Origin: Arabidopsis thaliana
Taxonomy: Eukaryota; Streptophyta; Magnoliopsida; Brassicales; Brassicaceae
Direction of reading: 5' to 3'
Assembly: GCF_000001735.4 (NCBI RefSeq)
Contig: NC_003074.8
Coordinates: forward strand, 12,648,101-12,712,100
DNA length: 64,000 nt
This document shows positions 35,338 through 45,841 of the stretch, in pieces (positions within the stretch are counted from its first letter, which is position 1; each line of letters opens with the position of its first letter). Under the pieces are notes generated by a model. It was not told where the DNA came from. It did not search any database and saw only the letters and a program-made list of their open reading frames with translations. The position numbers and the translations under genes were made by a program.

Positions 35338-37449
35338 TGATGCGTGTTTTATTTCACCTTAGACTTTTACCTGAAAGACCACGTACACAACTACTGCATG
35401 CACATTATATCAAGGTAGTACTTTAGGATCAAATCCACAAGGAGAGAAGTAGTTCAGAGAAATCCTTTAGAAGAGAGTGAAGCTAGGACCAAATAATAAG
35501 AGAATGGGTTGTTGTATGCAGTAAATAGGCAAAATAAAAGACAAGTTACTAAAGAGATAATAAGCAATAAGAGAGCAGCGTTAAGTTTTTGGGAGTTTCT
35601 CCGGATATCATGGTTCAAAATAAAGGTATAGATTCTAATTCAGGTGATAACATGGTTAGGTTTCTTTACTTCCAAATTCTTGGACATACAATACTCATTC
35701 AAGACCAGCTAGCCCTAACGGTTAGTAGTCGAAAGTCGGCTAATCTCACTATACCTCGCCATTCAGTTGCCCACACGGCTAGAAGGTTCTAACATGGTAA
35801 CGAGGTACAGATCAAAGCATTAAGTTCAGGTTCGGTTATAGTCCATAAGTTCCTATCACTCGGTGGTTAGCAACGGCTATAGCTCCTTATTCAGTTGAGT
35901 TAGTTCAAGCAATTATACGAAATTCTGCCAAATATAAAGTACCTAAGATCATGTTCTAGGTGACGTTTCGGACATACATGCATTAAGATTAAACTCAGCT
36001 AGAAAGAACAGTGTAAACGATCAAACAAAACCATAGAAACCGCCAACCTAAATCAGATCTAAGGTCCCCATGAATTCCCCTTTGAAACCCCTTCAAACCC
36101 AACTAGAGATCTACTCGCTCATGACAAGGGAGTGTTGGTGTCGGATCCCGCACCATGGGCTCGGGACCGGTCAAAGATTGCCACGTAAGTAGGAGAGGCC
36201 CAAAAAGGGAAAGGCCTACGGGCTTCCTTGAGCAAAAGTACAAGTGGAGTGATCGATCCGCGAGGTGAACAAGACATCGAGGTCAAAGCTGCCCGGATTG
36301 GAGAGTCAAATGGGCCGGAAGATAAAGCCTAGGAAGTTCGGAGTCAATTCAAATACGAACCTTTGAATAGTTAATTCAAAGACTGACACGGATACATTTA
36401 AGATAGAATAATTGTGTGTAAATGAGAATTAAATGTATTCTTTGAGTATAAATTATGGGTAGGACCATGCAAAGACACACGCATTTTTGTGCAAACTTAC
36501 TATACACATTTTCTTACAAAACTCATAGTTTTCTCTATAATTATTAGTCCATTTTCTAGTACATTTGTCCTTAAGAATAATCCTTCTCACTAAATAAATA
36601 AATACTTGAGTGTGTAAATCCGACATCTACAGGGAGCGAAACAAAAGTTGGGTTGAGTAAACAATAATAAAAAGATAAATAAGACTTAAAAAGGGTTTAG
36701 AGATTACTTCTTTGAATGTAGAGCACAAGAGGCAAAGCTCCACCTTAAAGAATCTTGAACAAAACGAAAGAGAAAAAGAGAGAGATGGTGATCTTCGAGC
36801 TTAAGGGGTGCAGCGGCGAGTTGGCAGCTCTCGAGGACGGCTAGGCTTCGCTTGTGATGAAGGCACACCTAGGATTAGGGCTTAGAACAAGTATTTATAC
36901 TTGATGGCCAAGAATTTGGTCTAGGGGTAAGAACGTCAATCCGTTGGGTGAGTTAGTGATCGGGCCGAGTCGTGGGCTTCAGGGAAGGAGCCAAATGCCG
37001 GTGCAACAAAGAGGGAAGGACTTTGGCGTGACCTAATGGTCGGTGGCAAGCTTCTCGTGGCTGCCCCGGTTCAAGTCTCCTTGGCCGGATGCTTTTTGGA
37101 TTTATTATTTCCAAACGACCTCTTCTTGACATGTCTTCATTCTTCAGGTCATATCTTCTGAACGACTTCATGGATTGCTTCGATTCGACTTTGACGTTAA
37201 TCTTGAACATTCTAGCTTTGCATGCATATTGAAATGTCTCGTTGCCATGATGGGGAAGACCTCGACCGGATGCTAAACTTCTGAAGTATTGGAATTCATC
37301 GCCTTTTGATACCTTTAGCTCCAAAACTCTTAAGACCTTCTTGGCACCTAGAATACGTGTTTCTCCTCTTCTTGGCTCTAGAATGCCACCAAATGCTCTC
37401 TGAAACATAAGAAATCAATAGCTAAAACGGGTTAAAAGCCGTGTTATCA
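35338..37449 (-). mobile_element. Athila-like solo LTR (with nested insertion)
   Basis: On minus it runs TGATAACACGG ... ACGCATCA, with TGAT/ATCA inverted ends. Its right part matches the partial LTR at 25567-26275. No internal domain adjoins it, so a solo LTR is the simplest reading. A TATA-like TATAAATA lies near 36885 on minus. Without the nested 499-bp element and its duplication it would be ~1.6 kb. A clear target duplication was not seen; CAATT occurs a few bases off both ends. The open frame at 36953-37408 is LTR sequence and not a gene. Confidence 0.68.
36133..36631. mobile_element. 499-bp solo LTR nested in the Athila-like LTR
   Basis: Starts TGTTGGTGTCGGAT and ends ATCCGACATCTACA, so the termini include inverted GTCGGAT/ATCCGAC. 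Perfect 5-bp target duplication GGGAG at 36128-36132 and 36632-36636. A TATA-like GAGTATAAATT lies near 36455. Family not assigned. Confidence 0.88.
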
Positions 37450-37655
37450 ATTTTGAGGACCATTGTCGATACCAAACCTCAAATCTAGAAAATTAACAAA
37501 TTAGACACACAATTAGGTTTTGTTTCACAAATAGATGTTGGAACAATATACTAATTAGAAACAATTCAGTTAAATGTAGATAATTTTGTTTAAGGTTAAA
37601 AAATAATCAAGTTTTAATTTACTCACGTTTTCTGTTTTACTCAAGTAAATGTAAA

Positions 37656-37698
<43 letters not shown>

Positions 37699-37714
37699 GC
37701 AAACTGAATTTTAT

Positions 37715-40700
37715 TCATGGAAGTAGATCATTACAAAGAAGTTTTTGAAGCCACATTGGCTGAATACCAGAATCAGACTGAAAAACACAAGAGGAATACA
37801 ATGGAGAAGCCAAATGATGTGCAAGGATATTACACTGTCGGCTTGTGAAAGTAAAAACTAATGATGAGAATTTCGAGGCCCAAAAATCAATATCATGGAG
37901 CAGATTAGCAATATCACTACGAGATCTTCTGCCATTGATTGTGTTAATAAGCACCTCACAGTCACCTTCAAAATGAACGCGCCTATAACCTCAAATCCAG
38001 GTTTGTTGCATTGCCACAAGGAGAGCCTTTGTTTCCGCCTCAAGGGGTGTGTTAACATGCTCTAAAGTCGAAGATCCCCAAGCTTTAGCACTTCCTTCAT
38101 GGTCTCTGATGACCCATCCTCCCGAGCTGGCGGTGTTGTTAATGTGAAAGCTTGCATCAAAATTGATTTTAACATATGAAGAAGTCGGTTTTGTCCAACG
38201 TTTCGGTGAAGGGTGTGATGGAGTGACAACTTGAGTTGATCGGGACGATCGCCTAGTTCGAGTCCATTCTTTCACTTCTTCCGTTGATTGAGAAACAAGC
38301 TTAAGGGGACATTGACTATATTTTTCAAACACAAACTTATTTCTCGCCTTCCAAATTCTCCAAATGATCCAAAAGGGTATTAGTCGTTCTTCCTCGGATA
38401 GGTTTTTGTTTGAGAAATTGTCCACAAGGAAGGTTATGCTTTCTTCTGAATCATTCGTAAAAGAATGATTCGCAAGTAACAGAGCATTTAACAGACGCCA
38501 TATTCTGTGAGCATAAGGACAGGTAAACAAAGCATGATTTATTGATTCTTCTTCATTGGGCATCGCGGACAGTTTGGGTCAATGCTCATGCCTCGTGTGA
38601 TTAAACGTAAACAAGTTGGTAGAGCCTTTGAAATAGTTCTCCAGAGCATATATTTGATCTTTGGAATAATAGGAAGTTTCCATATTTTATTTTTCAGCTC
38701 TATCGATCCATATGGTGTGGCCACCTTGGGTTTAGTATTTGTGGGATCATGCATGAGAAGCCAATAACCTGATCGTACGGTATAATCACTAGATGGAGTG
38801 TAATTCCAAACCAATCTATCAGGAATCATTTGGCGAGTGAGGTAGGTTTCCAGAAGGTGGTTTTTATCGAGGGGACTTATTAGACGAGTGATTGCATCCT
38901 CTTTCCAATAGCGACACATACCCCTTGTTGAGATGAAATCCGCTAAGGTTCCATTTGTATAAGGATCATTCAAGATAAGTGGTCTAGGCGGGTGCAACGC
39001 AACAACATTGTCTTGTTGTAAGCGAATAGATTTGCCATCACCAACTAAAAACCGGCTTCCTTTCTTTATGACGTCTCTTCCAGCAAGTAGAGAAGACCAC
39101 CCATAAGATTGATATCTTCGCTCTTTAGCATACAAAACAGAACACTCCTTGAAGTATCGTGCTTTCATCACCCGTGCAAAGAGAGAGTTGGGATATTGAA
39201 TTATCCTCCATACTTGCTTCGCAAGTAAGGCATCATTGAATTTAGCCAAGTCACAGAATCCTAATCCACCTTCTGTTTTTGCATATTGTAACCGCTTCCA
39301 AGCAATCCAGGGGATTCCTCTTTTTTTGCATTCTTCTCCCACCAGAAATTCATTAGGAGAGTTTCAATTTCAACAATGATACCCAATGGTAACTTAAAAC
39401 AGGACATGGCGTAAACTGGCATGGCCATTGCAACTGATTTGAGCATTATCTCTTTTCCAGCTGGTGACAAATGTTTCGCACTCCAACTCGACGTTCGTTT
39501 TTTAACTCTTTCAATAATGTAATTGAACATTTCCCCCTTTTTTCGACCAAACTGTTCCGGGAGACCCAAGTATTTTCCCCCTCCACCATGAATTTGAATG
39601 CCTAAAACGTTTTTAAGACGGTTCTGAATGACACCATTAATCTTCGAGCCAAAAGTGATCATAGATTTAGCTAAATTTATTTTTTGGCCTGAATAATATT
39701 CATAAACGTCAAAGACATCCTTTAGAGCCTGACAATTACGGACATTTGCTTGACAAAAGAAGAGGGAATCATCCACAAATTGTAAATGTGTAACACTTTG
39801 TACACCATTTCCAATTTGAATCCCTCTAATGTCTCCATCCTTTACTCTTGATTTTATCAGATGACCTAAAATATCAGCGCAAAGGATAAATAAGTACGGG
39901 AACAACGGGTCTCCCTGCCTAATCCCACGTTGAGGTAAGATTGTGCCAATGGGTATCCCATTTACCAGTACCGAATAAGAGACAGAACGAACTGTACCCA
40001 TTATCCAGCTAATCCATTGCGCATTAAACCCGAAGAGTTTCATTGTTGTCTCCAAGAAGTTCCACTCCACGCGATCATATGCTTTACTGACATCAGTCTT
40101 CACAGCCATGTAAGATTGTGAAGTTCTCTTCCGTGCTTTCAGAGCGTGCATCATTTCATGGGCAACCATCACATTGTCATTAACTAGTCTCCCGGAATGA
40201 AAGCAGCTTGGGAATCAAATACAATGGCATCAAGGTGTGATTTTAAACGACCAACAAGACATTTGGAAATGATTTTATATAGTACGTTACACAAAGTAAT
40301 CGGTTGATAATCTAATAGTGTTTGAGGATTGGTTATCTTCGGAATCATACATATATTGGTATGGTTTAGAGAGTTTCGCATGGATGATGTCCGAAAGTAG
40401 TGTTTAACCTCTTGAATCACATCTGAACTAACAATATCGCAACATGACTTGTAGAAACGAGCAGTAAGACCATCAGGTCCAGGAGCTTTATCATCACCAA
40501 TTTGACATATGGCATCAAAGATTTCAGAATCCGTAAAGTCCTTTGTAAGCTCACTATTGATGTGTGGAGTGACCGTTGATTTGAAATTGGCGAAGTCGAT
40601 GGTAGAAACAGATCTGCCACTACTAGTAAAAACATTTGTAAAAAAGCGTTGAGCATGGTTGTCAATTTCCTGGTTTCCTTTGAACATTCGCCCTTCTTCA

Positions 40701-41819
40701 TTGTAAATAGAAGTGATTCTATTCATTGTAAACCTTGTTTTTGTGCACGCATGGAAGAAACCCGTGTTTCTGTCTCCCTCTTTCATCCAACTGTTTCTGC
40801 TTTTCTGTTGCCAATATTTCTCCTCATCATTATAAGCTTTTGTGAGATCTCTCTGTATCTGGGGGATAAGAAGTCGTTCAGCACGTAGGAGACTAGACAT
40901 TGATCTGTCCAAAGCTGTTTGTAATTGATTGATTCTGATATGTGAGTTCATGTTAGACCTATGTTTCAGGGTGGCCATTGATTGTTTGCAGGTTCTCACT
41001 CTATCAAGAATAGTGCTCTTTTGTCCTGGTTTCTCTTTATTCCATCCAACTCTTACATGGTTCTTGAAGTGGGGGATCTCAATCAATCGTTTGTCGAAGC
41101 GAAATGGTCTCATTGCAGGGGTACGTGTTTTTTCTAGATCCAGGAGAAGAGGGCGATGGTCTGAACCAGTGAAGTCCAAAAATTATAATTCTGCAAATGG
41201 AAAGGAAGCCAATCCCGCAGTTAATAAAGGCTCTATCCAGACAACTCTTAATCGTGTGTGTGTGCCTTTCACCAACCCAAGAGAACCGGTCACCTCTTGA
41301 ACTTATATCCTCTAAATCACAAGTAGCCACCATTCTTCTAAAATCTCTGAAAGTCCATTCCTCTCGTTGAGGTCCTCCTATTTTTTCAGAGTTTGTTAAA
41401 ATCTCATTGAAATCCCCAATTAAAATCCATGATTCATTGCGTGTAATTGATAGATTTTCAAAGTGAGTCCAAAGATGGTGTCTTTCACTTTGACATGGAT
41501 GTCCATACACACAAGACAAATAGAAATTGGTATTATTGATAGAGATGTTTTCATCAATGTGTCGGTCATACTGAAAAAGCTTGGTTAAATGAACATCATT
41601 CTTCCACAACAAGGCCAAGCCACCACTATGACCTTGAGGGGGCTGAGTAATTACATGTGGAAATCCTAATACATGTGCTATACTACTTATAAGTTCACAC
41701 TTGTTTAAAGTTTCAATAAGGAATAAAACATCAAACTTGCATAATTTACATAACTTAACTATGCGCGATTGAGTCAGCGGCGCACCAAGGCCCTGACAGT
41801 TCCAGGATCCGACTCTCAT
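37715..41819 (-). pseudogene. LINE ORF2: endonuclease-RT-zf-RVT-RNase H, disabled
   Basis: Starts MRVGSWNCQGLGAPLTQ at 41819. Domains: AP-type endonuclease (IGDFNEIL, GSDHRPLL, about 41819-41150); reverse transcriptase (DDKAPGPDGLTARFYKS, KTDVSKAYDRVEW, QRGIRQGDPLFPYLF, active site QFVDDSLFF at about 39785, about 40500-39600); zf-RVT (LPIIPKIKYMLWRTISKALP, CPRCP, about 38700-38540); RNase H (INFDAS, EAETKAL, EGDCEVLI, about 38165-37750). Frame breaks lie near 41195 (endonuclease), 40185 (one base missing in the IPGR-LVND motif), 39330 and 38550. An in-frame TGA follows QTWI at about 37991. At least five lesions rule out activity, although each catalytic motif is still readable. Confidence 0.93.
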
Positions 41820-43003
41820 GGAGGCATTGGGGGTATCCCCCCCCCCCCCCCCGCGCCTCTGTCCATTAGCGGTTGAGACTCACCAGATGTAGCGAAAGAG
41901 ACTCTCCTGTCCTTCTTACGCAAATGTCCCAACACAGCAGATTCCTCTGCAGCCTCTGCTTGGTTGTAAAGTGCTTCGAAACTGACTCTCTTTCTCTTTA
42001 CAAAAGCAAAGCCCTGAGTCACATTGTCCGAGACTTCTTCAAGGAGTCCAGCCTCACGTTGTTGCAGCAATGACTCACGGAGTGTCTTAGCATGAAGATA
42101 GCGCAACCTTTCAGCCGTTAACTCTGTGTCTTCAAAGGCACTTGCAAGGTCAGATGGAACAGAGTCAGAGGGAGAACCTTGATTAAAAGCAGTTGCAGAT
42201 TGTCTCTGGAGTCCCGGAATCAAAGTAGCCATGTCCACACTTGGCAATGAATTTGCCTCTGACATCTCTTGTTCATCATGGTCCTGATCCGGGTTGTTGT
42301 CATCATGTCCATTGTCTCCATTGGCAGCATTGTCATCGTCGAAAGTTAAAGTACACTCCTTAGCATCATGTTTGAGAGAACCACATTTGGTACAAAAATT
42401 CCTTAACCGTTCAAAACGAAACTTGATGATGGTGTTCTCATCAGCATTGAAACGGAAGTTCCTTTGAAAACGAAGCGGGTTATCTAGATTCCAAGCCAAT
42501 TTAACTCTCACAAAACCCATTTGGTATGAGTTCTCATCGAAATCCACATCCAAGACATAACCCAATCTGTTACCCACAGCCCTAGCCATTGCATTGCTTA
42601 AGTAAAGTAAGGGGATACCTTGGATTTGAACCCAGAAAGGGATTATCTTCATTTCGTTTTCAGTGATGTTTGGAAACCATCTGTGGATAGACAGCATCCA
42701 ATCATTGAAAGACACCGGTCCGCGTCGCAAGACCAAATTCATTACTTCTTCAGAGCGAAACTTGAATTGAACTTTTCCAGGGCTAATGATTCGTCCAACA
42801 CAGGAATCAGGAAAGCCCCATACCCTTGGCATATGTCCAATCAAAGCCCGAAGGTTTTGCTTACGTTGATTCATAGTAGTAACGATCAAAGAGAAGCGGT
42901 TGACTGAAACCGCCTGTGACACAAATTCCGGTAAAAATGCAATTGGGTGATCATCTATGCCCAAATCAAGGTCCTGAACAGATTTTCGCAGGAAATCACT
43001 CAT
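41816..43003 (-). CDS. LINE ORF1, nucleic-acid-binding protein (DUF4283 plus zinc knuckle)
   Basis: About 395 residues from MSDFLRKSVQDLDLG; the frame is open further upstream to 43267, but this ATG precedes the conserved domain and follows a good context (AAAACC-ATG). The N-terminal half is the DUF4283-type domain of plant LINE ORF1 proteins (WGFPDSCVGRI, PFWVQIQGIPLLYLSNAMA). A CCHC knuckle CTKCGSLKHDAKEC (about residues 201-215) should bind the element RNA. The acidic and Ser/Glu-rich C-terminus ends in a Gly run encoded by a 16-nt C tract (plus, 41837-41852). The frame is intact, unlike ORF2. Its stop overlaps the ORF2 start in ATGA. Confidence 0.85.
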   Translation of the reverse strand: MSDFLRKSVQDLDLGIDDHPIAFLPEFVSQAVSVNRFSLIVTTMNQRKQNLRALIGHMPRVWGFPDSCVGRIISPGKVQFKFRSEEVMNLVLRRGPVSFNDWMLSIHRWFPNITENEMKIIPFWVQIQGIPLLYLSNAMARAVGNRLGYVLDVDFDENSYQMGFVRVKLAWNLDNPLRFQRNFRFNADENTIIKFRFERLRNFCTKCGSLKHDAKECTLTFDDDNAANGDNGHDDNNPDQDHDEQEMSEANSLPSVDMATLIPGLQRQSATAFNQGSPSDSVPSDLASAFEDTELTAERLRYLHAKTLRESLLQQREAGLLEEVSDNVTQGFAFVKRKRVSFEALYNQAEAAEESAVLGHLRKKDRRVSFATSGESQPLMDRGAGGGGGIPPMPP

Positions 43004-43336
43004 GGTTTTTCGCAGTATGAAAGTAGAAAGGGGGGATTGTGAAAGAAAGAAGAAGAGGCAGTGATCGAAGGGATTATATAGAGACATCCAAGGCTGTTTC
43101 GGTTGACGGTTAACTCCCGACAACAAGGGAGAAACATAACTGCCAATCAGTTTTGGCAGAAGGAAACCGCCAATCAGTTTTGGCAGAAGGAACCCGTCAT
43201 TAGAGTTTCTAGAAACGGAAACACGAAATTTTATGGTCAGATAACTGCCTCGCCGAGGAGGAAACAAAAGGCGACGTTCGCCAAAAAAATCGCTCTTCCA
43301 GAGTTTGAAATGTTCTCACTCAAGTAAACGTAAACC

Positions 43337-43845
43337 AATTAACAAATTTAGAAACTAAAATAAATAACAAACAATCAATTTGCTTATGTCATCAACTTAA
43401 AAACCAAAAACACAATTATTATCATGATCCAAATCAGTCAAACAATTTCACAAGTTCAAAGATTATTCAATCAGTGAACCAAATCATATTTTATGTTAAT
43501 CCTAATAAGATAAATAACAAAGCACACAAGTAATTTTTATTCATGTTCTATAAAACCAAAGACACAATAATGATATTGATCGATATCAATCATACAATTT
43601 TTCACAAGTTCAGTTATACTCAAATAACACAATCAATTTTCCACATCTCATCTATATAAAAACCAATGATGAAATTTATAATCCATCACCAAATTCAGTT
43701 ATACAATTTGACAAGTTCTTATATTTATCAATTTGTGAAGCAAATTCTGTCATACTCAAGTTAAAAACACCAAGCACACAATCACTTTGCTAATCTCTTA
43801 TATATATATATATAAGAGAGACATTCACACATACCACAACGTTCT
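43337..43845. other. CACTA-type intron with degenerate repeats
   Basis: AT-rich DNA between the LINE and exon 1. Words AAACCAAAGACACAATAAT and CACAAGTTCA recur roughly every 115-150 bp (about 43405, 43554, 43670), suggesting an old tandem array. An (AT)n tract lies at 43799-43814. Confidence 0.45.
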
Positions 43846-44123
43846 AGCTGGTCTGTTTGCATGAAGAACCGACATCAATCTCCTTGCTTCTTGAGCTAGC
43901 AAGGCTTCAATGGACATTTGACCAAGGTTACCCCTTCCACGGCCACATTCATGTCCCATAAATGCAGCCCAAATTCTTCCTCTTCAAAGGTAACCACCAC
44001 CAATTCCACGGCCATATCCACGGCCACCACCACGGCCATCTCCTCCACAACCGTTATCACGTCCACCATTACCACGACCATTAGCACGTCCACCGAATCT
44101 AGAACCATCGTTAAGATTCATCT

Positions 44124-44830
44124 TGCACTAGATACATCAAAAAAACAAGAATAGTTAGTACGGCAAAAAGAAAGAAAAACTGTAAAGTCAAAAATCTTTG
44201 GTTAAACTAATGAAAAAATATTACTGACTTTTTTTTACATCTAGGGTTTCTATAAAATATCACAAACTCGTTAAAAAGTCGATATTAAAAATCTGAGGTT
44301 TCAAAAATTATACAGCTTAAAACAAAACCACACACAAGATTTATCAGGAAAAAAGAAAGAAGATCGAACTTTAAAATCAAAAAGAAGAAAACCACGGGTT
44401 ACCTTGAAGTTGAAGAAGTAGAAGGCTTAGTAAACGTCGGAGATGGAGTGATGACGAGAGAGACAGATCGTTAATATTGGATCGAGAGGTTACGAGTCTG
44501 TTCGAGAGAGAGCAATCGAGCGTCAGAGATGGAGAGAATATGATCGAGGACACAAAGACTGTGATGAAGCTAGAAAGTAGTAGATTTGAGAGAGAAGCGA
44601 GTAAATCGCCGGTGTGGGGAGAGAGATCTCGAGAGATCGAGACACATGCAAGATCGCCATAAGAGAGAAGTGAGAAGAGAGTAAAATCTAGTTAGGGTTT
44701 ACAAAGAAACGGGTTGAATCGTTTCCGCTTCCTCGAGACGAATAATATTAATGAGGCATTCGAGATTATTTTTTAAATTTTTAAAACTTTGCTACAATAT
44801 TTTGTATCCAAATATGGGTAAACGTAAGTA
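44124..44830. other. 5' flank of the CACTA-type gene
   Basis: Upstream of the minus-strand first exon. Purine-rich GAGAGAGA stretches lie at about 44455-44690. No terminal CACTA motif was identified, so the element boundary is open. Confidence 0.35.
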
Positions 44831-45753
44831 GAAGTTTCTAACGGGCCGACCCACATCTATCTGGGCCGGCCCGCAATGGACATTAGTTTTGATGGACCAA
44901 GACGGGCCGGTCCGCTAGGACCGCAAGCAAAGAAACTATGTCCAAGCATGTCCCGGTAAGTCCGACGAGTTTGCGGACTGACCCGTGGACTAGTTTTATA
45001 TTTAAAATAAAACTATAAATACATTTTACATACTAATTTAAAATACTTTATAAATAGTTTTGTAAATATTAAAAATTTTAAAATTGAATGTTTTCACATT
45101 TTTACATATTTTATATATTATAATTTCATAATTAATGAAAAATATTTATGTTTGCAAATTATTTATTTATTTTATTAACCATTTATATATTACATTTATA
45201 TAGTCCGAGGACCGACCCGCAAATCATTTTTATTAATACATTTATAGTCTTACAAATGATTTAGAAATGTTTCATTAATTGATCTTTCATAAGATAAAAA
45301 CCATAATGATGAGAGTTTAAATACACAACCTAAAGATTAAAATGACATTGCAATTATAATTAATTAATCAGATAGAAGCCTCTCCTACAAGTAGAGTCTT
45401 TCCTCTTTTTCTCATTCGTCAACACTTAGTGTAAAACATGACTCCATAACTTAAATGCACTATTTAATTTGAGCTTAAAACATAAACCAATGATGAGGCC
45501 CACCCTGGCCGGATAATCTCATTCCTGGTTGGATCTTCATTCCATCACTATTACTACATTATTATGTTGCTACTGCTACAAAAATTCTGTCGCCGCATCT
45601 ATTAATTCCGCCGTACACACTTAAACTGTCGCAAATGGTAGCTACTTATTACTCAGTTATAAACTCGAAAAATGGTAACCAAGGGTTCTTGCCGGCGATT
45701 CACCCCAGAACTCGATTTGCATCTTATTCTTCTTCTCCGTCGGGAACAAAACA
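44831..45753. other. Repeat-like GGGCCGGCCCG region and AT-rich DNA
   Basis: From 44848 to 45000 words such as GGGCCGACCCAC, GGGCCGGCCCGC, GACGGGCCGGTCCGC and GACTGACCCGTGGAC recur, with GGACCGACCCGC again near 45205. Clustered GGCCCG words at both sides suggest ends of a small DNA transposon, but no terminal repeats could be paired. 45500-45753 looks like a plant gene leader. Confidence 0.35.
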
Positions 45754-45841
45754 ATGTCAGCTAGTCAGAGCTCCAAATCTGATGCCAACAACAACAAGAT
45801 GAGTTTCGAGCAGGGAAGTTATGGACATTCGAGCTGGGGTC
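45754..45841 (+). pseudogene. First coding exon of an unidentified gene, cut by a retroelement
   Basis: An ATG in a plant-like context (AAAACAATGTC) opens a frame MSASQSSKSDANNNKMSFEQ continuing to GSYGHSSW. The leader contains TTCTTCTTCTCCGTCG. At 45842 the Tat-type sequence begins (TGTGAGAG), so the exon is truncated. The Ser/Asn/Gln-rich sequence is not one I recognise, and no downstream continuation was found in the window. Confidence 0.35.

Larger units (their letters stand above)
37658..43317 (-). mobile_element. Ta11-type L1 LINE, 5.66 kb, with 19-bp TSD and poly(A)
   Basis: The poly(A) tail appears on plus as 38 T at 37658-37695. ACTCAAGTAAATGTAAACC (37639-37657) and ACTCAAGTAAACGTAAACC (43318-43336) form a 19-bp target duplication with one mismatch. 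The element has two overlapping ORFs and is near full length. It landed in an intron of the CACTA-type gene. Confidence 0.95.
33584..44123 (-). pseudogene. CACTA/En-Spm-type plant transposase gene (Transposase_24-like), interrupted
   Basis: Exon pieces on minus: 44123 to about 43850 (MNLNDGSRFGGRANGRG, a Gly/Arg-rich start; then MSIEALLAQEARRLMSVL); about 35330-35231 (AAIRRHFNGPWFNISFVPHH then AILQWRGDF); about 35130-34870 (VYHLWYHVVDARLRDMISKA, KPDWISEDTWQSMLEYW, NRLSDRDGFGPHRHTTGARS); 34760-34550 (an acidic, Gln/Glu-rich helix); and about 33950-33584 (GRIFGVGGFSTREQ ... ending in an acidic tail, stop 33584-33586). The W-x-SEDTW-x-ML and SDRDG-GPH-H-TGA-SY pattern is that of plant Ptta/En-Spm transposase family proteins. 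The last exon has at least one stop and one shift. A solo LTR and a LINE lie in its long first introns. It encodes the accessory-type protein, not the catalytic transposase. Confidence 0.78.

Noticed and set aside
36953..37408. 151-residue minus-strand ORF as a possible host gene
   Set aside because: It lies wholly inside the Athila-like solo LTR and has no recognisable domain.
43896..44154. Val/Met-rich minus ORF and Thr/Ser-rich plus ORF over 43900-44150
   Set aside because: They are out-of-frame readings of the Gly/Arg-rich first exon of the CACTA-type gene.
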